From Jaltomata sinuosa (lineage: Eukaryota; Streptophyta; Magnoliopsida; Solanales; Solanaceae), in the NCBI GenBank assembly GCA_003996215.1, contig QJPP01005197.1:1-64000 (forward strand): DNA of 64,000 nt, in the 5' to 3' direction. A program made the translations under genes and the position numbers. This document shows, piece by piece, positions 42,585 through 53,231 of this stretch. The notes beneath the pieces are model-generated. The model was not told where the DNA came from. It saw only the letters and a program-made list of their open reading frames with translations, and searched no databases. Position 1 is the first letter of the stretch; each line of letters begins with the position of its first letter.

Positions 42585-43110
42585 TTGACAAGTGCTACTC
42601 ACTTGACAAGGCTGACACAGAAAGATGTACCATTTGTGTGGTCCGACAAGTGCGAGAAGAGCTTCCCAAAGCTCAAGACACTTCTGACCACAGCTCCGAT
42701 TTTGTCCTTGCCGGTTGAAGGTAAAGACTCTATTGTTTACTGTGATGCTTCACATTCCGGTTTGGGTGTTGTGTTGATACAGGATAGGAATGTGATAGCC
42801 TATGCTTATAGGCAGTTGAAGGTGCATGAGAAAACTATCTTACTCATGATTTAGAGTTGGCAGCGGTGGTCTTTGCACTCAAGATTTGGAGACACTATCT
42901 CTATGGTGTCAAGTGTGAAGTATTCACTAATCATCGTAGTCTGCAGCATGTCTTCACTAAGAAGGATTTGAACCTGAGGTAGAGGAGGTGCATGGAATTC
43001 TTGAAGGATTATGATGTGACTATTCAGTACCATCCGAGTAAGGCTAATGTGGTGGCAGACGCATTGAGTCAGAAAATAGCTAGCATGGGCAGTTTGACTT
43101 GTTTGGGGGG
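42585..43110 (+). pseudogene. Element D RT end and RNase H
   Basis: Frame 42543-42854 from about residue 15 reads LTRLTQKDVPFVWSDKCEKS, IVYCDASHSGLGVVLIQD and YRQLKVHEKT, then a small deletion shifts the frame. ALKIWRHYLYGVKCEVFT, HRSLQHVFTKKDLNL and YDVTIQYHPSKANVVADALS follow to about 43080. It is equivalent to O 22640-23180. Confidence 0.88.
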
Positions 43111-43339
43111 GTCCAAACGACCACTGGTATGGTAAATTCAGGCATTAGAGTCCAAGTTCATGCACTTGTGTATTTCAGAGCAAGGTGGGATCTTTGTTAG
43201 TGGTGATGTCAAATCCACATTCATAGAAGGGATAAAGAACAAACAGTTTTAGGATTCGCAGTTGAGCAGGCTTTGGGGAAAAGGCTATATCCAGAGAGTC
43301 CGAGGATGCCATGTTGGACTCCAGCTGTGTGTTAAACTT

Positions 43340-44375
43340 TAGAGGAAGGATATGTGTTCCTTGAGTAGATGATATGATTCAGAAAGTGTTGGCAGAGGCT
43401 CATGGTTCGCGATACTCAATTCATCCGGGTGTAACCAAGATGTACAGGAATTTGAGGCAACTTTATTGGTGGCCTGGTATGAAAAGGGACATAGATGATT
43501 TTGTGTCAAAGTGTCAGAATTGCCAGCAGGTAAAGTATGAGCACCAGAGACCTGCAGGACTACTTCAGAGGATGCCCATTCCATAGTGGAAGTGGGAGAG
43601 AATAGCCATGATTTTCGTGGTGGGTCTCCCCAAGACCTTGGGGAAGTATGATTCTATTTGGGTTATTATTGGCATACTGACCAAGTCAGCTCACTTCATT
43701 TCAGTCATGGTAGATTACAATTCATAGCAATTGGCTAAGGTCTACGTGAAGGAGATTGTGAGATTGCATGGAGTGCCACGATCCATCATTTTGGACAGGG
43801 GTACACAGTTTACTACCAAGTTTTGGGGTAAGTTGCATGAGGAGTTGGGCACTCAACTCACCTTTAGTACAGCCTTCCATCCTCAGATGAATGGTCAGTC
43901 GTAGAGTATGATTCAGTTATTAGAGGACATGCTGAGATCATGTGTGATTGACTTCGGGGGTCATTGGGACCAGTTTCTACCGTTGTCTGAATTCTCATAC
44001 AACAATAGCTACCACTCCAGTATTGATATGGCATAGTTCGAGGCTCTATATGGGAGGAGTTATAGGTCACCAATTGGGTGGTTTGAGGAAGGCGATGTGA
44101 AACCTCTGGGCATAGATTTGGTAACGGAAGCGCAAGAAAAAGTAATAAGTATTAAGGCCAAGTTACTAGCTGCCCAAAGCAGGCAAAAGGAATATGCGGA
44201 TCGCAAAGTCCGGGACATGGAATTTCAGGTTGGTGAACAAGTGTTGTTGAAAGTATCACCAATGAAGGTAGTTATGCATTTCGGTAAGAGGGTCAAGCTC
44301 AGCCCCCGGTTCATCGGTCCATTTGAGATTCTTGAAATTGTAGGCCAGTGGCTTACAAGTTAGCACTGCCTCCTA
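43340..44375 (+). pseudogene. Element D integrase, catalytic residues lost
   Basis: The HHCC finger is complete in 43374-43586 (HGSRYSIHPGVTKMYRNL, FVSKCQNCQQVK). A TAG follows. The first catalytic Asp is Ile (IAMIFVVGLP), the second is kept (IILDRGTQF), and the Glu codon is a stop (GQS-stop-SMIQ). The C-terminal part is open at 44097-44363 (MEFQVGEQVLLKVSPMK, VKLSPRFIGPFEILEI). Two of three catalytic residues are gone, so the protein could not act even without frameshifts. Confidence 0.9.
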
Positions 44376-44731
44376 GTTTGTCAGGTGTCCATTAGGTATT
44401 CCATGTATCCATACTTAAGCGATACCATGGGGATGGGGACTACATGATCAAGTGGGATGAAGTGTTGCTTGATAAGGAATTTCGCTCTAAAGAGGAGCCG
44501 GTTGTGATTCTTGATCGGGATGTTCAGAAATTGAGGAAAATGGTGAACAGTATGGTAAAGGTTCAATGAAAGCATCGTTCGAGTGAGGAATCCAGTTGGG
44601 AAACGGAGAGGGACATGCGGGACAATTACCCTCACTTGTTTGAGGATACAGGTACTACTCTTTCCTCCTTTATCTTTCTGTATTATTGAGTTGATCATTC
44701 AGGGATGAACGATGGGTAAATTAGTATCTAT
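44376..44731 (+). pseudogene. Element D chromodomain and 3' end of pol
   Basis: It reads KRYHGDGDYMIKWDEVLL, EEPVVILDRDVQKLRKMV, a stop where Trp is expected in KVQWKH, then SSWETERDMRDNYPHLFED. It matches 38650-38885 of O closely. A short GATGAACGATGGG stretch links it to the 3' LTR, as in O. Confidence 0.85.
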
Positions 44732-46929
44732 TGTGATGAACAGGTCCATCGTTATGGGTAAACTTCTCATGCCATGTTTTAGAGTTAGAAACTGCCCTGG
44801 GCTAGGCTAGTCTCGACCAATTTTGGGGCGAGGTATGGTCTAGGGCAATTTGGGTAAGGATTGGATTTGATGTCTTGATGTGATCTAGTTTTCCTCATAT
44901 CTAAGACATAAAGGAGTTAGGGAGACTTTTTGGAATTGAATTTGGGTAAGCAGAACTCATGGAATCGAGGTTGACGTGAAGGGGTTATTCCGGGATGTCA
45001 GGAAAATAAGTTTGTTGTAAAATGGACTAGTTTTGGAGATTTTATGACTTTCTGTCTTGTTTCAACTACTGTAGCAGTTGACACTTCGCCACGGCGACCT
45101 CCACTATAGCAGAAAAATTACCACTACAGCAGAAGTCTAGTCGGTCAACCTCCGCCATAGAGTTGACTCTGCTACGGTGGTACCACTAAGCGGAGCAGAC
45201 TGCTATAGAAGATCCTGATGGCATTTAATGCAGGTAATTCCCCAAAAACATTCAATTTTCACAAGTTCGTTTGGGAGAAGGCTAGGGCAATTTCAGGCGT
45301 TTTTCCTCCATTCTTCATTGTTTTTCTTTCCTAAGGTAAGGTTTCTACTCCCCGAACTCCGTAATAATTTTCCTATGCGGTAGAATTGCTAGGAGTAGAC
45401 TTGGGGATGGGTTTGAGACAATTTAAGGAGGGTAGAATCCGGGGAAAAGAGGGGATTCTATGTTTAGAAGTTCTTGGGTGTTGCTAAATTACTGTTTTAT
45501 GATCATGTGACCATATTTTCCTAATTTTATCTGTAAAATGGTAGAAGTAGGTGAATTAATGGCGGAGAATCCTGGAAAAAAGGGTGGAATGATCATGGGT
45601 GGCTTGGGGTTTAGGATTTTGCATAATCCGAGTGAAATTTAGGCCATAATGACTGATTCTTGGTTATTGTGTGTTGTTTTCGACCAAGACCGACAAGAAC
45701 TTTGAAAAATGGGAAAGCTCCGGTTGTGTAGAGATTTAGATCATTTCGACGTAGGTGATGGTTTGCTTCCTATATGCTTTGTGTGTTAAATTACTCTTGC
45801 CTAAGTATTTGTATGAGATGCATTGCTTAGGGAATGATTAGAAATGTCTAATAGTTCTATTAACAGTCTGGTAAATTGAACGTTGTATTGTGCTTGTTGG
45901 TTTACAAGTTGATTGTTCATTTTTGTGACTGTGGAATTGTTTGACTTTGATTGGCTCGGGTACCATGCCTGGTATGGGATAATACTAACAGTTAGCTCGG
46001 GAACCATGCTTGGTATAGGATAATACTAATGGTTGGATCCGGTACCATGCCTGGTACGGGATAATACTAACGGTTGGCTCGGGTACCACCCCTGGTACGG
46101 GTGTACTTCCTTGTATTTCTGTATCTTTATTTAATAGTTCCCTGAGTGGAACGGGTTGTGAACTTGAATTGTGGTTGTGTATTTTGGTCCTTGATAGGTC
46201 GGGTTGTTATAGTACTTTATGAGTTGGTATTGGTGTAGATCGGGTTGTTGTTTGACACTTAGGTGTTGTCTAGAGGGGATCCAAGGTGGTTCCGGGATAT
46301 ATGACAAGGCATAATTGTTATTTTTTTTGGGCTGTTGATCATAACTGTGAAGTGTTTTACATGTGGGACAAGTTAGGTAAAGACTTGTAGTCTAGGAATG
46401 CCTGTTGACTTGCTTATGTGTTTCTGTACTCTTACTTGATTTCTGTACTGTTCATACACTGTTTATTTGGAACTGGCTGATGATCCTACCAATACACGGT
46501 GGTTGTGTACTGATACTGCACTTGCTTGTCTTTTGTGAGTACAGGAAATCTTCTGGGGGTTGACGCACGACCTCACTTGTAGGCCAGACTTTCCGAGATA
46601 TCAAGGGTGTGCTAATCGACCGAGTTGCCTTGGTGTCCATCTAGTTTGAGTTGTTGCCCATTTGTTCGGGCTTAGACTATTTAATTTGTTTTGGGGTTGC
46701 ATCCCCATACTCTAGTATTTGATAGATGTTTGGTAAGATGACTTTCATATTCTGGGGAGGAATTTCCGCAGTTTATCTTATTATAGAGTTAATTATTATT
46801 GATGAATGATTTCTAGCTTACATTCCTGAACTGGTTTTAAGCTGTTAGGCTAGGCTAAGATTTGGACTCTATTGGTTTTCTCATCTGGGGGTTGGATGGG
46901 TGCCACTCACGACGGTCTGGGTCGTGATA
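44732..46929 (+). repeat. Element D 3' LTR (2198 bp)
   Basis: It runs from TGTGATGAACAGG to CTGGGTCGTGATA (the usual GACA end has changed). It contains the palindrome cluster at 45068-45208 and four 41-bp GGTACC units at 45951, 45992, 46033 and 46074. It is collinear with O's LTR. Confidence 0.9.
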
Positions 46930-47348
46930 TGAATAGGGTGTTTAAGTAATTTTTTGATATATTTGTAATTATTTTTATTGATGACATTCTGGTGTACTTT
47001 CGGAGTGAGGAGGAGCATGCTAATCACCTCCAAATTGTGCTACAGACCCTTAAGGAGCGGGAATTATATGCCAAGTTCTCCAAGTTGAATTTTTTTCTAG
47101 ACTCTATGGCTTTTCTTGGTCATATTGTGTCTAGTGAGGGGATTATGATGGATCCTCAAAAGATTGAGGCAGTGAAAATATGGCCCAGACCCATGACTCC
47201 GATGGATATTAGGAGCTTCTTGGGTTTGGAGGGATATTACAGGAGGCTTATGGAGAATTTTTCCTCTGTAGCTGCTCTATAGACAAAGCTGACACAGAAA
47301 AAGGCTAAGTTCATATGGTCTGATTTTTATGAGGGCAGCTTTGAGAAA
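46930..47348 (+). pseudogene. Element E reverse transcriptase, C-terminal half
   Basis: It begins MNRVFK-stop, then FIDD at 46974-46985, HLQIVLQTLKERELYAKFSK, FLGHIVSSEGIMMDPQKIEA and FLGLEGYYRRLMENFSSVA, then TAG at 47280. The part before MNRVFK is absent because D's LTR is adjacent and the left half was deleted. Confidence 0.9.
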
Positions 47349-48780
47349 TTGAAGGATCATTTGATTTCTGCCCCTGTTTTAACTCTACCCGAGGGCATTG
47401 AGGGGTTTGTGGTGTATTGTGATGCGTCCTGGGTGGGACTTGGATGTGTACTTATGCAGCATAGGAAGGTTGTGGCATATGCTTCCAGGCAACTTAAGGT
47501 GTACAAAAAGAACTACACAACCTATGACCTTGAATTGGAAGCGGTGGTTTTTGCACTCAAGATTTGGCGCCATTATTTGTATGGGGTGCACATGGACATC
47601 TTCACTGATCACAAGAGTTTGCAATATGTTTTCACCCAGAAGGAGCTGAATCTCAGCCAGAGAAGGTGGCTCGAATTGTTAAAGGACTACAACATGAGCT
47701 TGCACTATCACCGAGGTAAGGTTAATGTAGTTGCTGATGGTCTTAGCAGGTTCTCTACGGGAATTCTTTCTCATGTGGGAGAGGAAAAGAGAGGGTTGGT
47801 GAGAGATATTCATCGGCTTGCCAACCTAGGATTCCAGCTATTAGACTCCGAGGATGGTAGAATTATGGTACATGAAATGGCTAAGTCATCCCTGGGTGCT
47901 GAAGTTAAGGAAAAGCAAGATAATGATCCCATACTTATGCAGATTAAGGAGGATATTGGTAAGCAGAAGGTTATGGCATTCGAAATAGGAGGGGATGTCA
48001 TCTTGCAGTATGAAGGAAGAGTATGTGTTCCGAATGTTGATGGTTTGCGTGAGAGGATTTTGACTGAGTCACATGTTTCCAGGTACACTATTCACTCTGG
48101 CTCTGCTAAGATGTATCATGATTTGAACGAGTTGTACTGGTGGAATAATATGAAGAGGGATGTGGCTAATTTTGTTTCTAAGTGTTCCACCTATCAACAA
48201 GTTAAGGTTGAACACCTAAGGCCTGGTGGTATGCCCCAAAACATAGCTATCCCGATGTGGAAATGGGAGATGATAAATATGGATTTTATTACTGGTCTCC
48301 CACGTTCGCATAACCAATATGATTCCATTTGGGTCATTGTTGATAGAATGACCAAGTCTGCTTATTTTCTGCCGATGAGGAGGACTTATTCGGGAGAAGA
48401 TTATGTGAAGTTGTACATTCAGGAGATTGTTAGATTGCATGGTGCACCAGTGTCCATAATATTCGATAGAGGTACACAATTCACTTCTTAGTTCTGGAGA
48501 GCCTTCCAGAAAGGTTTGGTTATGCAGGTGAACCTTAGCACCGCTTTCAATCCTCTGACGGATGGGTAAGCGGAGCGCGCTACTCAAACTTTGGAAGATA
48601 TATTGAGAGCGTGTGTCATTGACTTCAAAGGTAGTTGGGTGGATCACTTTCCCCTTATTGAATTCGCCTACAATAATAGCTACCACTCAAGTATTCAAAT
48701 GGCACCATTCGAGGCTCTTTATGATAGGAGGTGTATATCACCTATCGGGTGGTATGAGGTGGGAAAAGTTGATTGTTAGG
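47349..48780 (+). pseudogene. Element E RNase H and integrase (long open stretch)
   Basis: Frame 47349-48491 (380 codons, the longest in the window) spans RNase H (VVYCDASWVGLGCVLMQH, KIWRHYLYGVHMDIFTDH, VNVVADGLSRFS) and integrase: finger HVSRYTIHSGSAKMYHDL then CSTYQQVK (second Cys is Tyr), Asp in NMDFITGLP, Asp in IIFDRGTQF. It ends at a TAG where relatives have Gln (FTS-stop-FWRAF). A second stop lies at TDG-stop-AERATQTL, where the catalytic Glu is kept. The region then continues to about 48780 (EFAYNNSYHSSIQMAPFEAL). Confidence 0.92.
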
Positions 48781-49336
48781 GACAAACCTTGTGCACCAAG
48801 CGATGGAAAGAGTTAAAACCATTCAAGAGAGGCTAAAGACTACCCAAAGCCATCAAAAGACCTATGCCGATGTTATAAGGATGGAATTAGAATTCGATAA
48901 TGGCGATTGGGTGTTCTTGAAAATCTCTCCTATGAAGGGAGTTATGAGGTTTGGGCGAAAGGGTAAGCTCAGTTCTTGTTATATTGGTCCTTATAAGATT
49001 TTGAGGAGGATTGGAAATGTTGCTTATGAGTTGGAGTTACCTATGAGTTTGGCATCTGTTCATCACATGTTCCATGTGTCTATGTTAAAAAAGTACGTGG
49101 GTAATCATTCACTTGTAGTTCCTATTGAGAACATTGGGGTGAAATATTCGTTGTCATATGAAGAAGTTCCCATAAAAATTTTGGATCGGAAAGTTCGAAA
49201 GTTAAGGACCATGGAAATAGCTTCAGTGAAAGTGTTATGGAAGAATCAGAAAGTGGAAGAAGCTACTTGGGAATCAGAGGAGGACATGAAGGCTAGATAT
49301 CCCTTTTTGTTTGCTTCTCCGGATGAGGTTAACTAA
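48773..49336 (+). pseudogene. Element E integrase C-terminus and chromodomain
   Basis: The open frame of 187 codons covers KTYADVIRMELEFDNGDWVF, LKISPMKGVMRFGRKGKLSS, the HHMFHVSMLKKYVG motif, then the chromodomain: KILDRKVRKLRTMEIASVKV, WKNQKVEEATWESEEDMKAR, YPFLF. It has no internal stop. It should direct integration to heterochromatin by family analogy. It would be expressed only as part of Gag-Pol, so the open frame alone is not a gene. Confidence 0.88.
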
Positions 49337-49447
49337 GGTACGAAGCCTTATCTTATCTCAAATTCTTTTGTGTTCTTTAATGTTACATCCTTAGTGCAAT
49401 ATTGTGCTTGAAGTGCGCATAATCATCATCTACGGACGAATGATCTG

Positions 49448-49459
49448 AAGGGGGGATAA
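49448..49459 (+). other. Element E polypurine tract
   Basis: AAGGGGGGATAA lies immediately before the LTR start at 49460 (TGTAACACCC). It is the plus-strand primer site and fixes the LTR boundary. Confidence 0.85.
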
Positions 49460-51324
49460 TGTAACACCCTGTACATTTTGGACATCTCTTTACTCTTAAA
49501 ATGATACTATATGACCCTTAGAACGTATGGAAATTGATTGGGGATGATTTTAGAAGTTTAGGGAATGTTTAGAACGTGAAATGGACCATGCTTTGCGGAC
49601 TAGAGGTCAAGCCTTGGGCCTCGCGTCACACGACACGATGCAAGGGTCCACTGTTTTGAGACAACGGTGGACCATGCACCACATGGGTGGCTGCCCTGCG
49701 TTGGGCCATGCGAGGCAACGCGGTAGTCCATGCCTTGGGGTGTGTGCCGCCCCTAAATACCTGATGGGAGTTATTTTTTTACATTATTTTGGGGGCCTCT
49801 TAGTCTTTTCTTTATCCAAAACCATCCTCCACTTATTCTAAACATTTTTAAACCCCTAAGACTGGAATTAAGTCAGTCATAAACTCTCCTCTCTTCACCA
49901 AAGCTCCTAGAAACAACAAAGCTTAGGGTTCAAGCTTCAAGGGTCAACTTCAAGTCTTTCTTGAGTTTCTTTCCGCCAAAAGGTACACAGAACATCCCTT
50001 TTCAAAATATCTTATAAAAGTTATGGTTTTCAAACCCTTAGGTATACATTTATACTATTTTGAATATGAACTTAGGGTTACAAGTATAGTCTTACTAACT
50101 TTAATGGAAATTCATGAAATTATTAATCCCTTAACTTTTACTTGAAAATACTAATGGTTATGTGATGAATAGTACCCAAAAGGGGATTGAAAGATTTTTA
50201 CTTGTTCTTCCTAATGTCCTAAAGTCTTCAAATGATTTGTTGTTTTGGAAGATATTGTTATTTTAACGGTCTTTAAGAATGGATTGGATTGAGACTAAAA
50301 GATAATTGTTTTCCTATATGAATTCTATGAAATGGGCATAATAAATTGTTGACAGACCTTATGGGTTCTATATTGATAAAATGAGTGACTTACAAGCCTT
50401 GGTATGACGATATCAATAACGTACTATGCCCCTAACGAAAATTGTGTTATTTAATATTGTTTCAGTGATAAGGAATTGATAAGAATTTGGGCTTAAGAGA
50501 ATTAGATAGTTAACTGAGGAGGTGTGAGTCTAAACGTCTCAACACGCGAAACCTGTGTTTTGCCGACATAGGGATGGCTCGATCCTAAATTTGGACGACC
50601 TTATCTTTTTCTCTACGAGGATGATTGTGCTAGCCATAATGTATTGAATCTTGACTCATGCGGCAAACATGGGTTGGGACTTAGCCGGTCGAGTGTTCAT
50701 CGGACCCACATAACTCATGGTATTAAATGGAAGTCGGTGATACCATCTAGTTCAAAATTAAATGATAGAAAAGTTTATTTTTTCTCTTAAATTGAATTTG
50801 CTACGGATATTTTTCTCCTATTGTATTGGATGTATTTAAGTGTCAACTTTTAATATATAGTATATTGTATCTACTTGACTGTTCTGTGTACCATTACATT
50901 CCACGTACTGACCGTCTTTGGGCGGCTATAATATTTTATGATGTAAGTTCAGAGGCACCTTCTCGTGGCACCAAAGCACTAGATTCGATCAAACAGGTCC
51001 AGCTTTTGATGAGCCCTCCATATTTCGGAAGGCACCTTTATGAAAGACATTCTTAGTATTATATTTTATGGTATTGCCGGGGCCTTGTCCCGGTATAGAT
51101 GATTTCTTTTCTTATGGATTATAGGCTTCATAGATTTATGTACGGTTGGATTCTCAAAAGTTGGTTTTGGTTCATTCATATTAAACCAAACGTTTTAATA
51201 TTGTGCCTACTTACACAACTCTTTAATTGTTGAATGTGCTTGTAATAAACGTTAAGGGGTCTTCTCAGGCCTTCATCGGTATGGGTTACCCATCACACCC
51301 AGGGCCTAGTCTCCAGTCGTGACA
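49460..51324 (+). repeat. Element E 3' LTR (1865 bp)
   Basis: It runs from TGTAACACCCTG to CCAGTCGTGACA. The first 300 bp are GC-rich with repeated GGACCATGC-type words; the rest is AT-rich. Frames inside it (49581-49841, 50826-51056) have no recognisable domain. Confidence 0.88.
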
Positions 51325-51822
51325 CCAGTGATACTCTACGCTCTGGGCCTAGACCCGCATGACTTTAAAATATTCCACTAGGGTGTAAGGCATGCTTACT
51401 TATATACCCAATATCTCTCCTGTGTTTTATTGATGTGGGACTTCTAATCCTAATCTGGAGTGTCATATACACCCCCTGTTTTGGACTCAGTGTCCTCCTT
51501 GAGGTTTGTCGCATCGTATGGAATTTGAGGTTTGCCCCATCACATGGGATTTGCCTAGACTCAGGACTGAGGTTTACTCCGACTTACCAGAATTTTCCTT
51601 AACTCAGTCTAAACTCTGGCCCACATCGATAAGGCTGACACAGGAGTGGGTCTGGTACAATTTGTAATGACCCAGTCCACTAGTGGTATTATCCGCTCTG
51701 GGCCTAGGCCAGCACGGCTTTAAAATGTGTCGCTAGGATGTAAGCCCTGCTTACTTATATACTATACATCTCTCCTATGTTTTGTCGATTTGGGAATTCT
51801 AATTCTGATCTGGGGTGTCACA
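51325..51822 (+). mobile_element. TRIM-like miniature LTR element, copy 2 (left end cut by E)
   Basis: The truncated left repeat is 51325-51465, the interior 51466-51662 (about 197 bp) and the right repeat 51663-51822 (160 bp, TGTAATGACCC to GTGTCACA). A complete element would be about 520 bp. A purine-rich stretch (ACAGGAGTGGGTC, near 51636) precedes the right repeat in polypurine-tract position. The right flank ACTTT (51823-51827) compares imperfectly with GTTTT left of copy 1 (41198-41202). The interior has no coding capacity. Confidence 0.7.
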
Positions 51823-52090
51823 ACTTTACCTTAAACGAGTCACTATTTTCATTGATGTGAAGTAGTATAAAACTTTATCGAGGAAATCTCTTAAGTGACA
51901 TTCAGAAGATCCACATGAACAAATAACAAAGTAGATATGTTAATCTATAATGAATCTTACTCATTAATAAATTAAATAAATAAATAATGTGTATAATAAT
52001 TATATAAAAGTACAAGTATGTTTAATGAACTAAATTTTGAACATGTATATCGCACGTGTGTTCCCCGTGTATTTCAAGTTATTTAGTAAA
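51823..52090. repeat. 1.04-kb repeat, unit c (right part only)
   Basis: Matches 42315-42584 of unit b and 52950-53133 of unit d (ACGAGTCACTATTTTCATTG, then the GTTTAATGAACTAA block). It runs without a break into unit d, which shows the tandem arrangement. Confidence 0.82.
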
Positions 52091-53133
52091 AGATCTTGAG
52101 TAATAAAATAAAATTATTGAAAGTCTTTTTGTAAAAAAAGGTAAATTAGTAAAATAAAAATTCATGGGTGTGATACTTTGTTAGTGACTTGGTAGTTGAG
52201 TTCAAAATTAGTTAATATGAAGCCTAACAAATATTGCAAAACAAAAATATTTCAATACAGATTTGCATTTCATGCCCCAATATTTTTAACGTAAGTGGAT
52301 GATTGATTCAAATCTTAACAATATTCCCTACCCTCTCAACTTGACCCTAATCTTTATAATATTTTCTACTTTTAAATAAGTTAGAACTCAATATTATTTA
52401 TTAAATTTAAAATGTATTTTTCCGTGCTTAGGCATTCAACAACTTGGCTTGTATTGCCAAACTTATTTGTAGACTTTCAATGTGGTATACATCAGTTGAT
52501 GTTGTCGAGTTATCGAATTGAAAATACAGTAAATCATAATTGTGTAAAAATAAAAAAGAATCAGATCATTACATGCGTCAAAAACCTCAACGTCATAGGG
52601 TAAAGTCATGGCACATTAAGTGATTGGGATAGGATTTAAGGAGATTTTGTGAAATTTTCAGAAAGACGAATAGATTATTTGCGTAGAACAATCCCTTTGA
52701 AGTTGGAAAGATGTTTCAGAAAATTTAGGTTAAGAAGTCCCACCTTTAAGATTCTTGCCTAGAACTTTACATTGAGCTGCAAATTTTAAGGGCAAGAGGG
52801 AGACGATCCCCCCCAATAATATCCTCATGCAATGCTATACTCACTAATATTTTCGTGGTGTTCCTCTGCTCTATTGCCGTTTTTCATGCCCTTAGTTTGT
52901 GCTATTATGTTTTCAAGTCTACAAGGAATGACATCAAATGTTTACAAAAATGAGTCACTATTTTCATTGGTGATAAATAGAATAAAATTTTATCACGAAA
53001 ATATTTGAATCTTACCCATTAAGAATTTAAATCTACAAATAATATATATAATGATTATATAAGAGTATAGGTACGTTTAATGAACTAATTTTTAATACGT
53101 GTGTTACATGTGCATTACAAGTTTTTTAGTATA
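52091..53133. repeat. 1.04-kb repeat, unit d (complete, 1043 bp)
   Basis: The equivalent landmarks AGATCTTGAGTAATAAAATA (52091) and AGATTTTGAGTAATAACATA (53134) define the period. It is AT-rich, with no long frame on plus, and carries a minus-strand F-box-like remnant at 52463-52810. The miniature-element site is empty (around 52943). Confidence 0.88.
52463..52810 (-). pseudogene. F-box-associated-domain-like pseudogene fragment in unit d
   Basis: The minus strand from ATG 52609 reads MTLPYDVEVFDACNDLILFY, IYCIFNSITRQHQL, then a stop at 52463. Upstream (52610-52810) in one frame with stops are KFAAQCKVLGKNLKGGTS, PKFSETSFQLQRDCSTQIIY and KFHKISLNPIPIT. The order is that of a plant F-box protein N-terminal half, with the F-box itself mostly lost. 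It is the paralogue of 41788-42175 and shares its relation to the unit ends. Recognised by pattern, not by search. Confidence 0.58.
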
Positions 53134-53231
53134 AGATTTTGAGTAATAACATAAAATTATTGAAACTTACTTTTTAGTAACAAAAGATCATTTAACTAAA
53201 ATAAAAATTCATGAATGCGATATTTTGTTAG
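53134..53231. repeat. 1.04-kb repeat, unit e (left part only)
   Basis: Matches 52091-52190 (ATAAAATTATTGAAA, AAAAATTCATG, GATAYTTTGTTAGTG) and stops where element F's LTR starts at 53232, so F inserted in this unit. Confidence 0.85.

Larger units (their letters stand above)
42585..46929 (+). mobile_element. Element D: 5'-truncated O-family chromovirus
   Basis: It begins inside the RT thumb region, directly abutting the 1.04-kb repeat, and continues with RNase H, integrase, chromodomain and the 3' LTR (44732-46929). The 5' LTR, Gag, protease and most of RT are missing. Its LTR ends exactly where element E's RT sequence starts, so D was inserted in E. Confidence 0.9.
46930..51324 (+). mobile_element. 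Element E: 5'-truncated chromovirus of a second family
   Basis: It starts in the middle of RT and continues through RNase H, integrase, chromodomain, polypurine tract and 3' LTR (49460-51324). Its LTR opens TGTAACACCC, like G's. It ends inside the 160-bp repeat of the miniature element (CCAGTGATACTC at 51325), so E was inserted in that element. Confidence 0.9.

Noticed and set aside
52412..52603. Plus-strand frame of 63 codons in unit d
   Set aside because: It is the antisense shadow of the F-box-like remnant, and the same frame is not open in unit b.
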